Shown here: one piece after another, positions 1 to 8,058 of the stretch
Layout of the letters: every line of letters starts with the position of its first letter
How positions within the stretch are numbered: the stretch's first letter is position 1
Origin: Methanobacterium_D oryzae
Lineage (GTDB): Archaea; Methanobacteriota; Methanobacteria; Methanobacteriales; Methanobacteriaceae
DNA: 64,000 nt
Direction of reading: 5' to 3'
NCBI RefSeq assembly: GCF_050433505.1
Contig: NZ_JBNPXC010000001.1
Location: forward strand, 806,001-870,000
The notes under the pieces: generated by a model
What the model saw: the letters and a program-made list of their open reading frames with translations, nothing else
Database searches by the model: none
Told to the model about the DNA's origin: nothing
Program-made: the position numbers and the translations under genes

Positions 1-300
1 TTATGTTGTTCTGGTGTAAATAAAATCATAATTTACTTTAAACGCCATATACAAATGTTTTTTTTCAATAGATACTATATATGTGCATTGCTCTAAACCA
101 ATGTACACATAACAAAATGACGTAACATTTCAACAAATAATACTAATTTTGATTTCATACGCTAATTAAAAAACTTACCCTGTTAGCAAATGGTTAGTAC
201 ATGTGAGAATAAAGAAATACTAAATAATAAAATTTATGTTGAGTCAAGATTCAGACATTGTGGAAATACGATGACACATAGTTAATTTATCGGTGCTAAT
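1..300. other. AT-rich non-coding start of window with one dyad motif
   Basis: No convincing gene is seen here. The stretch holds a short inverted repeat at 82-107 (TGTGCATTG, 8-nt loop, CAATGTACA) which recurs at 14392-14413. The gene at 301 has GGTG five bases before its ATG, so the last ten bases are its ribosome binding site. Confidence 0.5.
82..107. repeat. Dyad motif A, copy 1
   Basis: Left arm TGTGCATTG and right arm CAATGTACA flank the loop CTCTAAAC; one pair is a G-T wobble. A near copy with loop CCCAAAAC lies at 14392-14413. The shared core is ATTGCYCWAAACCAATGTAC. It may be a protein-binding dyad or a small repeat; it is not a full transposon end by anything I can see. Confidence 0.45.
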
Positions 301-1116
301 ATGGAAAATAAGAAACCACCAGAACAGCTTTTTAAAAATGCAAAGGATAAATATTCAAAATTTAGAAAATTAAGTCATTTAATTAGTGTTAAAATAGTTT
401 TAGCAATATTAGCAATTTTAATTTTAATGTATTTGTTTGCATTAGTAACTTTTGATAGTAATCTAATTTTATATAAAGAGTATAATGTTTTAATAATCGC
501 TCCAATATCTTTTCTTTTAATAGTGATATATGAAAGTATTAAATCTAATTATATCGAATTAGGGTTAATTAATGCATTAAATAATGAAGTATATAGGAAT
601 TTTACAACAGCCAAAAATAACACAGATAGACTTTTAATTAATTTGGAATACTTACCTAATAACCAAAATATTTTTGCACCCTTAGTTAAATTCCAATTAA
701 ATACCTATAACATAATAAAACAAGTAATCCCTCATAGAATATATGAAAATGGCCTTGTTCTTGAAAATTATGCAGGTATTGCAAACCAAGCAAATGACTT
801 AATTAAATACATTGAAGAAATAGGGCAAAATACACATATAAATGATAATACGTATATATCAACGCTTTATGAACGTAACAAAGACATACTTGGAAGTACA
901 ACTATGCTATTAAACTTAATAAACTCTTATTTTGAAAAAAAAGGGAAAATATTGGAACTTGATAGTAAAGAAATAGAAAAACTAACAAACAAAGAAAATT
1001 ATGACGAATTTATAAAATTAAATAACATAGATAAAAATTCATTTTCAATAAATGAGTTCCAAGATGCACACAATAGGAATGTAATGAACGTTTTTATATT
1101 AGTTTTAAAACATTAA
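301..1116 (+). CDS. Hypothetical protein with two N-terminal membrane segments
   Basis: A 271-residue protein I do not recognise. Residues about 29-50 and 62-78 are strongly hydrophobic and form two membrane helices joined by a short loop. The remaining 190 residues are polar, Asn/Lys-rich and probably helical and cytoplasmic. The ATG follows GGTG at five bases. Codon use is extremely AT-rich, like the OLD nuclease gene that converges on it, and unlike the metabolic genes beyond 21 kb, which suggests acquired DNA. A two-TM anchor with a soluble helical domain next to nuclease and HEPN genes would fit a membrane-acting defence accessory. That is inference from context only; no catalytic motif is visible. 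Confidence 0.6.
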   Translation: MENKKPPEQLFKNAKDKYSKFRKLSHLISVKIVLAILAILILMYLFALVTFDSNLILYKEYNVLIIAPISFLLIVIYESIKSNYIELGLINALNNEVYRNFTTAKNNTDRLLINLEYLPNNQNIFAPLVKFQLNTYNIIKQVIPHRIYENGLVLENYAGIANQANDLIKYIEEIGQNTHINDNTYISTLYERNKDILGSTTMLLNLINSYFEKKGKILELDSKEIEKLTNKENYDEFIKLNNIDKNSFSINEFQDAHNRNVMNVFILVLKH

Positions 1117-1142
1117 ATTAAATCTCAAAGTTATGCTAATAA

Positions 1143-1241
1143 GAATATATTTACATTACTAGCCCTTCTAAATATATAAAATATCTAATAGAAGTAGTTG
1201 AAGATGCCAAAGAAGATGAAATTATGGATATAATACATTGA
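1143..1241 (+). pseudogene. Possible remnant of a coding frame
   Basis: An open frame of about 32 codons with no start codon ends at a TGA at 1239-1241. Its residues are plausible for a protein C-terminus (acidic, ending IMDIIH). It follows the 301-1116 gene in another frame. It could be the tail of a decayed gene or chance; support is weak. Confidence 0.15.
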
Positions 1242-1244
1242 AAC

Positions 1245-3155
1245 TTATTTATTTATTATATCTGTCACTATAGAGTTAATTTCATCGCCCAATTCATTAT
1301 CCTTTATTTTATTCCACCATTTTGAGAAATTATGATTCTTTGTAAGTTCTATAATTTTTTCTAAATCTTTACTTTTATAACCTTCAGGCAAATAATCCTC
1401 TAATTCCCCTTCTTTCAAAATAAATATCCTTTTTGACCTTATATGGTTAATATATTCATATATTAATTTTTTTCCATTATCATCTATTGTATCACTGATT
1501 CTTCTATTCCTTGATTTGATGTATTCCCAAATTTCTGTTAATTTAGAAATGTTATTTTCATTAATAGCATCTTCTATTTTTTCTGCTAACCGTTTACCAT
1601 CTTTACTTGTCTTTTTATTAATCACTTCTTCTTCAATCTTCTTATAATTTGTTTTAAATATTTTTTTAATATTTTCATCGCCAATATCAGATAAATAATC
1701 TAAATCAGCTATTATGAAATTTTTAACTTTTATATTTTCAAGAAAGTCCCTATATTTTTGTAAATTACTTTTGCCTCCAACATCTAAGACTTCAATAACT
1801 TCATTATTTTCCGATTTGTTTTCAATCAGTTTCTCAAAAATTAGCCTGTCATGAATACCTTCGACTAAAACTACCTTATCAGCAAAAAACATTTTTTCAT
1901 TATTTTGAGAATTTATCATATGGAGTAAATCCTTAGCATTTGCAAATTTAGATTCATCGATTTCAACTTTATTACTTGAATTTTCATCCATATAAATCCT
2001 AATAACGTTTGATATTGTTTTATTATTAATAAAACTGGGCGAATGAGTAGATAAAATAAATTGGTTACCCGTTTCTTCTGATAAATTAATGAATAAATCC
2101 AATAAGGCGGACTGCCATTTAGGATGAAGATGCAATTCTGGTTCATCAATTATTATTAAACCATTTTCAATATTAAATGTAAAAATTCCAAATAAAAAGT
2201 TAATTAATTCTTTTTCGCCTGAACTAGCTTGTTCAATATAAAATTGCCTTGAATTTTGTATAATGATGATTTTGTAAAGCGTTGAGCTTAATCTTTTTAT
2301 CTCCCAAGAATAACCTAATTCACTTAATCTCTCATCAATTCTTTTAACTCCCCTATCTTTTTTCCAATCTTCCCAATAGCCCTTATCCTTCGCATTATAT
2401 CCATATTCTAACATTTTTTCAGCAAAATGGTGTGTTGCAAGTTGAATCAATGAAGTATTTCTTTTGGATGTAGCCCCCAAATAACCTACTAAATAATTAT
2501 AAAAATTATCAGATAAATTAATCTGAGAAGGCTGTTCCCCTCCTCTATAAGGAGAAAAATATAGGCATATAGAATTTAAATTTATATTATCCATTTTTTT
2601 AGCCAATAGAACAAATAAATCAAAATTTTGTAAATATTGTAAATAAGCATTTGCATTGCTAGATATAGGTTCTTGGAAACTATTATTTTGTATAATATAA
2701 GTTACCTTTTTCCCTTTTAATTCGTTGATATCAAATAACATACGAAAATAATTAAAATCAGGGATAGGATTATTGTGGTATTTGGATATTTCATCTTCAA
2801 AATCTTGTTGATGATTTTGAATAGTTTTCATATTTTCTACATCTTGGGCAGTGATTTCTAGAGTTAATTTTATAAAAGAATCACTTTCATCTCCCATAAA
2901 CTTATCTAAATTATCTCTAAGCTTATCACTGTTGTTGGTGGTAATAACGTTATAATAATCGTTTCCACGAGATTCTGGCTCTGCCTTATATGAATTTAAT
3001 AGAAAATTCTTAAAAATAATATTAATAATATCAAGTAAATTACTTTTACCCCCTCCATTTGGGCCAACTAAAATATTAAAATCCTTTTTAAAATTAATTG
3101 AAATCTCATTTCTAAAGCTTTTTACATTTTTAATTGTGATACTATCAATTTTCAT
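1245..3155 (-). CDS. OLD-family ATP-dependent endonuclease (AAA ATPase + TOPRIM)
   Basis: A 636-residue protein with an SMC/RecF-like ATPase and a C-terminal TOPRIM nuclease. Walker A is GPNGGGKSN at residues 31-39, the ABC-type signature ASSGEKE is near 311, and Walker B LIIIDEPELHLHP is near 338. TOPRIM residues follow: VLVEGIHD near 430 and the DLD motif in IIADLDYL about 50 residues later. This is the OLD arrangement (GajA of Gabija is a relative), a family of DNA nucleases often used against phage. No UvrD-like GajB partner is adjacent, so it is a stand-alone OLD or pairs with a neighbour. GGGG precedes the ATG by five bases. It is divergent from the HEPN gene at 3282, with a shared 126-bp promoter region. 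Confidence 0.85.
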   Translation of the reverse strand: MKIDSITIKNVKSFRNEISINFKKDFNILVGPNGGGKSNLLDIINIIFKNFLLNSYKAEPESRGNDYYNVITTNNSDKLRDNLDKFMGDESDSFIKLTLEITAQDVENMKTIQNHQQDFEDEISKYHNNPIPDFNYFRMLFDINELKGKKVTYIIQNNSFQEPISSNANAYLQYLQNFDLFVLLAKKMDNINLNSICLYFSPYRGGEQPSQINLSDNFYNYLVGYLGATSKRNTSLIQLATHHFAEKMLEYGYNAKDKGYWEDWKKDRGVKRIDERLSELGYSWEIKRLSSTLYKIIIIQNSRQFYIEQASSGEKELINFLFGIFTFNIENGLIIIDEPELHLHPKWQSALLDLFINLSEETGNQFILSTHSPSFINNKTISNVIRIYMDENSSNKVEIDESKFANAKDLLHMINSQNNEKMFFADKVVLVEGIHDRLIFEKLIENKSENNEVIEVLDVGGKSNLQKYRDFLENIKVKNFIIADLDYLSDIGDENIKKIFKTNYKKIEEEVINKKTSKDGKRLAEKIEDAINENNISKLTEIWEYIKSRNRRISDTIDDNGKKLIYEYINHIRSKRIFILKEGELEDYLPEGYKSKDLEKIIELTKNHNFSKWWNKIKDNELGDEINSIVTDIINK

Positions 3156-3281
3156 TTAATCCCCGTTTTAACTATATTCATACTTGAAAATAAAAACTTA
3201 TTCTTAGATGATTTGGAAAAATGATTTAGTTTGATATGACATTTAAAATGATTTATATTATATGTTACTATAAATGCTATT

Positions 3282-4652
3282 ATGGTTGAGATTATTAATC
3301 AATATTCAGGTGAAGGTAAATTTCACTTTGTTGCGAGTAAAGAATTTAAGCTAGATTTAGGATTTACTATAACTCAATTTTCTGATGCTAAAATTGAATT
3401 ATTTTGTTATTTTATTCATTGGGCTCCTGAATCATTACCTGGAATCGCAGATTTAGTTAATTTGAACAATACAGAAGAAATCAAAGTTTCTATGGAAGGA
3501 AAAATTCATGACCCTATGGGAAATATTAAAGTAGAAGAAGCATTTATATCTAAAATGAATTTTCATTTTGACTTAACTGGATTTTTATTTAATTTAGTTT
3601 TAAGGGTTTTTAAGCCTGTTGAGATAGTATTTAAAGAAATTGAGTCTGGAAGTATAAGAGCTTGTGCAGGGTTAACAAACTTTATTTTTAGAGGTTGTAA
3701 AACCGATGATGAGGATTTTCACGGTTTAATGGTTAACCTAGAAGACTTTCCTGTATATTTCAGACATGTTGAAAATTATAATGAATATGCAAAATCATTA
3801 AATGACTTGGAAGAAACAATTCTTGTAACTTCAGAAGCTTCCATTGATTTCTCTTACGAATCAGTAAATATTACTGATGTAATGAACAATTTAAGTGATT
3901 TATTATCTTATGCTTGTAGGACTCGTATTAGCCACATATATGAGGATTATTATTTCGAAAATATCCGTTTTAAAACAGTTTTAAGACCTGTAATTACTAA
4001 AGAATTCAATAATAAAAATAATCTTATAGATTCTGACCATTTAGAGAATTGTAGTCTTAAATCTTATTTAGAAACTTGTTATAGTAACTATTTAGAATTT
4101 AAGAATAAATTTGCATTAAATCTAGTTATTTCGTTTTATTTAGAGTCTGTTACTCACAATTATATGGATATATCGTTTTTATTAGCTGCTACTACTTTAG
4201 AAACCATATTAAATGGATATGAAGAACTTTGTGAAGAAGAAGGTAATCCTATTATTAAAGGTATTCTAAAGAGAAATAAAAAAGAAATATTGAAAATTTT
4301 AAATGAGTATGAAATAGAGGATTTAGAAGAAATAACTGAAAAAATTGTTGATAAAATTTCATATAAACATCCCACGCTAAATGATAAATTATCTACTTTA
4401 ACAAAAGATAGGAGATTTTTAGTTGAATTAGAAGAATTTGACCGTGATTTTATACCTATTAGAAATAAAATTGCACATACTGGAAAGTTCCCGGAAACAG
4501 TAAATTCAAGTGGTAAAGAACGGGCTATTTCCCTACATGAAGAGCTTAATAGATTAATTTATTTGTTAGATAGAATAATTCTCATTATATTAAATTATAA
4601 AGAAAAGCCCTTTATAAATAGAATGGATAATTCAATAATTGTTTTAGAATAA
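3282..4652 (+). CDS. ApeA-like HEPN-domain protein
   Basis: A 456-residue protein. The first 230 residues are beta-rich, in the style of the ApeA N-terminal domain. The C-terminal third is helical and carries RNKIAH at about residues 394-399, the RX4H signature of HEPN ribonucleases. Members of the ApeA/HEPN group cut RNA in abortive phage defence; a role here is inferred from the motif and from the divergent OLD nuclease gene next door. No Shine-Dalgarno sequence is visible before the ATG, so the transcript may be leaderless. Base composition is very AT-rich like its neighbours. The family call rests on the HEPN motif and overall pattern. Confidence 0.65.
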   Translation: MVEIINQYSGEGKFHFVASKEFKLDLGFTITQFSDAKIELFCYFIHWAPESLPGIADLVNLNNTEEIKVSMEGKIHDPMGNIKVEEAFISKMNFHFDLTGFLFNLVLRVFKPVEIVFKEIESGSIRACAGLTNFIFRGCKTDDEDFHGLMVNLEDFPVYFRHVENYNEYAKSLNDLEETILVTSEASIDFSYESVNITDVMNNLSDLLSYACRTRISHIYEDYYFENIRFKTVLRPVITKEFNNKNNLIDSDHLENCSLKSYLETCYSNYLEFKNKFALNLVISFYLESVTHNYMDISFLLAATTLETILNGYEELCEEEGNPIIKGILKRNKKEILKILNEYEIEDLEEITEKIVDKISYKHPTLNDKLSTLTKDRRFLVELEEFDRDFIPIRNKIAHTGKFPETVNSSGKERAISLHEELNRLIYLLDRIILIILNYKEKPFINRMDNSIIVLE

Positions 4653-4665
4653 TAAAATTTTACTT

Positions 4666-4685
4666 CTCCATATATGAATATAGAG
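4666..4685 (-). repeat. Hairpin motif B, copy 1
   Basis: Read on the minus strand this is CTCTATAT-TCAT-ATATGGAG followed by AAGTAAAATT. A copy on the plus strand at 14446-14465 has the same stem but loop TCTC, followed by AAGTAAATTC. Same stem with a different loop suggests that pairing is what is kept. Confidence 0.4.
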
Positions 4686-4883
4686 AGGTAGTGTATGTAT
4701 GTGTCTAAGCTACCCCTATGAGATGTTTATAATCATTATAATTACGCCATTTTTATGAGGCCTATTTGCAATTTAGAGAGTTTTAAAACGATGCCATCAC
4801 TTAAAATAGTTTAAAAATTAATTTCAATTTTAAGTGTCTTATTTAACCTTATAACACTTTCTAAAACATTATTGAGCAACATT

Positions 4884-4971
4884 GGGGTGTTAGAAATGAT
4901 TTCGCTTTTAAACGATTATTTTTTTATTTAAAGCTTTATTTATCATTATTAAGTAACAATGGGGTGTTAGA
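4884..4971 (+). repeat. Degenerate direct repeat pair
   Basis: GGGGTGTTAGA occurs at 4884-4894 and again at 4961-4971, each preceded by a similar ATTnAGnAACA stretch. A weaker third copy (GTGGGATATTAG) lies near 5049-5060, preceded like the second by TTTATTTATCA. Spacing is 77 and about 90 bases, so this is not a CRISPR array. Confidence 0.35.
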
Positions 4972-5094
4972 TTCATTTTCTATACCTTAATTTGACTTAA
5001 GGGTTTATTTATCAATTTAAATAGTTATAAAAACCCAAATATAGCAAAGTGGGATATTAGCTGTCGATTTGAATCAACATATTTAAAAACACAT

Positions 5095-5138
5095 ATGGGA
5101 GATTAAATTGAATTTTGACAAACATTTTAATCTCCCAT
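5095..5138. repeat. Perfect 13-bp inverted repeat
   Basis: ATGGGAGATTAAA at 5095-5107 and TTTAATCTCCCAT at 5126-5138 pair perfectly around an 18-base loop. It is not directly downstream of any gene, so a simple terminator role is unlikely. It may fold as a small RNA or mark a mobile-element end. Confidence 0.6.
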
Positions 5139-5179
5139 CTTACGCAATACATAATAATATGAGTTGTATCTTACGCAAT
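5137..5179 (+). repeat. 12-base direct repeat
   Basis: ATCTTACGCAAT occurs at 5137-5148 and 5168-5179. The first copy starts at the right arm of the 5095-5138 hairpin. The period is 31 bases. Paired direct repeats beside a hairpin could be binding sites. Confidence 0.5.
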
Positions 5180-5365
5180 TGCAAATGAGATGAATTATGT
5201 AATAAAAAGATATTTTACTCTTTATATAGTGCTAGTATTGATAAAAATTGTTTTAAAATAGCGTAAAAACTGAAGTACATGTGGTTTATTAATTAGAGAA
5301 TATTTCAACCATAGAAATTAATTAATTGACCTTTATTTAAATAATAGGGCACTCCAAAACAAAAC

Positions 5366-5408
5366 CGATTCTAAAAGTATAGTTACGTATACTGGGGTTT
5401 TAGAATCG
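5366..5408. repeat. Inverted repeat with inner dyad
   Basis: CGATTCTAAAA (5366-5376) and TTTTAGAATCG (5398-5408) pair over 11 bp. Inside, GTATA and TATAC pair around GTTACG, leaving TGGGG as a one-sided bulge. It could be a structured RNA or an operator-like dyad. Confidence 0.55.
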
Positions 5409-5466
5409 CTTAATGAAGAAAAAAAGCCATAAGATTTCTAATAAGTATTGATTTTTACAAACTCTC

Positions 5467-5512
5467 TAGGGGGTAAGAAAAGACATATATGTATACCCTT
5501 CTCTTACTCCTA
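5467..5512. repeat. Imperfect inverted repeat
   Basis: GTAAGAAAAG (5473-5482) and CTTCTCTTAC (5498-5507) pair with one mismatch, flanked by partly matching G/C runs and centred on the palindrome ACATATATGT (5483-5492). It is the third hairpin-like element of this non-coding region. Confidence 0.4.
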
Positions 5513-5927
5513 AGGAAATTCATAAGTCCATTAGAATTATTCTCTTTAAAGCTTTAAAATAAAATAAATGATTACTTGATTATAGTTTGTGGTTATATCA
5601 CTTTAAAACTGATATTAATTATAAAGCGTTTATATTTAGTTAGATATTTGGAGTATACGCTGACTAATCTATTTAATTATAGGTTATAATGTAAGTAGAT
5701 TAAATTAGATAATGCCTTAATTATATTGTATATTGTTGTATAAACTTTAATTATATTAACTATATTTTAAATTTAAGGTAGTTAATCGAACTTATTTGAA
5801 TCCTAATAATTTATGATATTTTCTTTATTATTTTTCATACATTTAAACTAAAATGTATTATACATAATACTTAAATAAAATCATATAGTATTCACTATTC
5901 ATTTCAATTTGAATATTACATGGAGGA

Positions 5928-6455
5928 TTGATAAAAATAATAATCAGAAAATATTATGAAACGGAAGAAAAGGGAAAAATCTATAAATTCTATCATGATA
6001 TGCCTGTTATAATAGGTAAGAAAATTAAACGATATAATAAAGATACTGGTGCAAGACAATGGATAAAGGATGAAAATTCTCCTACATTGAAGTTTAGAGA
6101 GGTCAAAAAGAAGGAGAAAAATGAACCTTATCTATTAATTGGGGGAGAGTGTCCTATTTGTGGAGAAAAAGTCACCCATGGTTATGCAACAGGACCTCGT
6201 GAATCTCATTGTTCATCTAAATGTTCTGACTATTATATATATGAAAAAAGCGCCGAACCATCAGATAGAAACCCATATCCATTCTATGATGATTTAATAA
6301 AACTTTCTTTAGAAACTAAAAAAAATGTCGTTGTAGAAGGTAAAGATATCAAGGATATGCCTTTAGGAGTTAAATATATCCGTATAGAAGTGTTATATGA
6401 TGAATCTAAAGCATTAGAAATTCTTGAAGGTTATAAAAAAATAGGCTCAAAATAA
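5928..6455 (+). CDS. Hypothetical protein with a four-cysteine zinc motif
   Basis: A 175-residue protein not assigned to a family. Its centre holds CPIC and, about 20 residues later, HCSSKC, a likely zinc-binding knuckle pair. The rest is basic and then acidic, with no membrane segment. The start is unclear: the TTG at 5928 lies one base after GGAGG, too close for normal initiation. In-frame codons at proper spacing are only ATA, and the first in-frame ATG (about residue 24) has no ribosome binding site. Either TTG is used despite the spacing or a non-standard start is used. It stands alone after the 1.3-kb structured non-coding region and is convergent with the next gene. Confidence 0.55.
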   Translation: MIKIIIRKYYETEEKGKIYKFYHDMPVIIGKKIKRYNKDTGARQWIKDENSPTLKFREVKKKEKNEPYLLIGGECPICGEKVTHGYATGPRESHCSSKCSDYYIYEKSAEPSDRNPYPFYDDLIKLSLETKKNVVVEGKDIKDMPLGVKYIRIEVLYDESKALEILEGYKKIGSK

Positions 6456-6539
6456 TTTAAAATCCAGTTATAAAATTAAAAGAATGGAAGAAAAAAAGTA
6501 AATTATACTCTTTATAACCACGTTATTGAAAAAAAAATA

Positions 6540-7361
6540 TTAAATTACACCTTTATATTTCAATAATGCAATCATCTGGTTAAATGAGTTATCAACACTT
6601 CCTGTAGCGACAGTTCCATGTGGAGATACTACTTCACAAGTTACAGCGGGTATGCCTGCTAAATTAGATATATCTTCTACTGCTCCTGGATATTTTTTCC
6701 CTGCTTTTGGATATATAATTAATTTGCATCCTGTTTGCTTACTTACATAGTTTGCAATATTATAGCTTTCATAAGTTGGAGCTTTAGAACATAATGCACT
6801 GTATTTGCCTGGGTCCCCACCTGGTTGTGTTGAATGAAAGTCTCCAAGTACAACTATTTTTAATTCTTTGGCTTTATTTACAATCTGGTTTGTTGGAGTT
6901 CCAGCAACATTTGCAACGCTGTTAAGGTTTTGACCATTCCAATTTCTTTCATTTTGAGCTGTGATAGAAGGAGCAACAAAAGGCACTATATAAACTGTTC
7001 CTTTTATCTGTTTCCCATTAAGATAGTCTATCATTTTCATGGCTGCTATCTGTGCAGATAGTTCATTTCCATGTACTCCTGCAATAATCATTGTTTTAGG
7101 ACCACTGCCATCTCCAAATACAACCATAGGAGTACCATTCTTTGCCATTTCAACTACTTGATTAGCTAAATCACTGCTTGGGATATTATTTTTAATATAA
7201 GGATTATTAGTAACATCTCCACCTGTTCCACTTACAATAACATTCATGGATACAGTTGATTCCGCTGCTTGAACCGTATCACTAGATAGTACTCCACCAA
7301 TACCAATTATTGCTGTAAAACAAAAAATTAAAGAAAATAAGATAATTCTCTCATTTTTCAT
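6540..7361 (-). CDS. Secreted succinylglutamate desuccinylase/aspartoacylase-like (M14-fold) hydrolase
   Basis: A 273-residue protein with a signal peptide (basic start, hydrophobic residues 6-24, cleavage probably near VQAAE). The mature part has IAGVHGNELSA, carrying the HxxE zinc ligands, and later GDFHST, carrying the third histidine, as in the carboxypeptidase-fold AstE/AspA family. A late glutamate in TCEVVSPHG could be the general base. Such secreted enzymes in methanogens may act on wall peptides; the substrate is not known. The leader has GGAGG eight bases before the ATG, inside CGGAGGCGGTA, a string shared with the pseudomurein peptidase leader near 44.82 kb, which suggests linked expression of wall genes. 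Confidence 0.75.
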   Translation of the reverse strand: MKNERIILFSLIFCFTAIIGIGGVLSSDTVQAAESTVSMNVIVSGTGGDVTNNPYIKNNIPSSDLANQVVEMAKNGTPMVVFGDGSGPKTMIIAGVHGNELSAQIAAMKMIDYLNGKQIKGTVYIVPFVAPSITAQNERNWNGQNLNSVANVAGTPTNQIVNKAKELKIVVLGDFHSTQPGGDPGKYSALCSKAPTYESYNIANYVSKQTGCKLIIYPKAGKKYPGAVEDISNLAGIPAVTCEVVSPHGTVATGSVDNSFNQMIALLKYKGVI

Positions 7362-7773
7362 TATCTACCGCCTCCGTTCCTAGAATTAGGATTTCTAATT
7401 TTTATGGGTGTATTTTACAATAAACTATATAAAGCTTTTGTTTTTCAAATAAAGACCACAGCATATGCCAGTAAATATGACCACCAAATAGAAAAATTTT
7501 AGGATAATCTAAGGAAATAATGACCTAGAATACATAAATATAGTCTATTATTAAATATTTAATGGGAATATTCCATATTATAAAATTTTGTTGCCTGATA
7601 TTTCGTTATAATTGCCCAATGCAGCAAAAATAAACTCAAACTTAATTAAATCAGAAAAACCAATAATTAAATTCATACAATATATTTAATTAAGAAAAAT
7701 ATCAACATATAACTACCTTTTTTATTTTTGTTAATGCTTTAGTATTAGCTTTTAAAGTATGGAGACAATATAA
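7362..7773. promoter_or_regulatory. Divergent intergenic region
   Basis: This 412-bp gap separates the divergent hydrolase (6540-7361) and the cysteine-rich protein (7774). Next to the hydrolase, its minus-strand leader has a small dyad (AATTAG/CTAATT) before the CGGAGGCGGTA ribosome binding segment. A perfect 11-bp inverted repeat, CTTAATTAAAT (7641-7651) and ATTTAATTAAG (7684-7694), lies upstream of the gene at 7774; being pure A/T-rich it may be chance. Confidence 0.35.
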
Positions 7774-8046
7774 ATGAGTGAATGGTTAAATAATACAAAT
7801 CCAATCTGGAAAGACGCTATAAAACCCTGCTTAATACTGAAATTTTGCCCCTACGGCAAACTAGTTGAAGAATTCCCTATTAGTAACGATGAGAAGTCAT
7901 GTAAGATTTTTGAACATGATTGCCCCGTATTTTACCATGCAGAACCTTTCACAGAACCTAGTAAAGATGATGAGACTATTCAAGAAGAATATCATCTATT
8001 TTTAGCTGAATTAACCAATTATATGAAAGATAGAATTAAAACATAA
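7774..8046 (+). CDS. Small cysteine-containing protein, function unknown
   Basis: A 90-residue soluble protein with the pattern C-x5-CPYG-xLVEEFP, then SCKIFEHDCPVFY. The spaced cysteines and the CPYG/HDCPVF segments look like a conserved small metal- or cluster-binding domain seen in uncharacterised proteins of anaerobes. GGAGA precedes the ATG at a suitable distance. It runs convergently into the helicase gene with a 12-base gap. I cannot assign a role. Confidence 0.6.
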   Translation: MSEWLNNTNPIWKDAIKPCLILKFCPYGKLVEEFPISNDEKSCKIFEHDCPVFYHAEPFTEPSKDDETIQEEYHLFLAELTNYMKDRIKT

Positions 8047-8058
8047 GGAAATAATCCT

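Larger units (their letters stand above)
4653..5927. other. Long structured non-coding region
   Basis: There is no ORF of credible length in 1,275 bases. The stretch contains three strong inverted repeats (5095-5138, 5366-5408, 5467-5512), several weaker ones (CCTTAA/TTAAGG at 4985-5002, GGGTTT/AAACCC at 5001-5036, TTTCTAA/TTAGAAA near 4859-4895), two degenerate direct repeats around GGGGTGTTAGA, and a 12-base direct repeat. It could encode small RNAs or be the residue of a mobile element. Its edges are the HEPN gene and the zinc protein. Confidence 0.5.

Noticed and set aside
1245..3155. Complete Gabija system (GajA plus GajB)
   Set aside because: No UvrD-like GajB is adjacent; the DUF2075 protein at 8059-10032 is not a GajB and lies 5 kb away.
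4861..5060. Possible CRISPR array around repeated GGGGTGTTAGA
   Set aside because: Only two good and one poor copy, unequal spacing (77 and about 90 bases), no cas genes and no match to the typical Methanobacteriales repeat.
7641..7694. Perfect 11-bp inverted repeat as an operator
   Set aside because: The arms are almost pure A/T, in very AT-rich DNA, so chance is a fair explanation; kept only as a remark.
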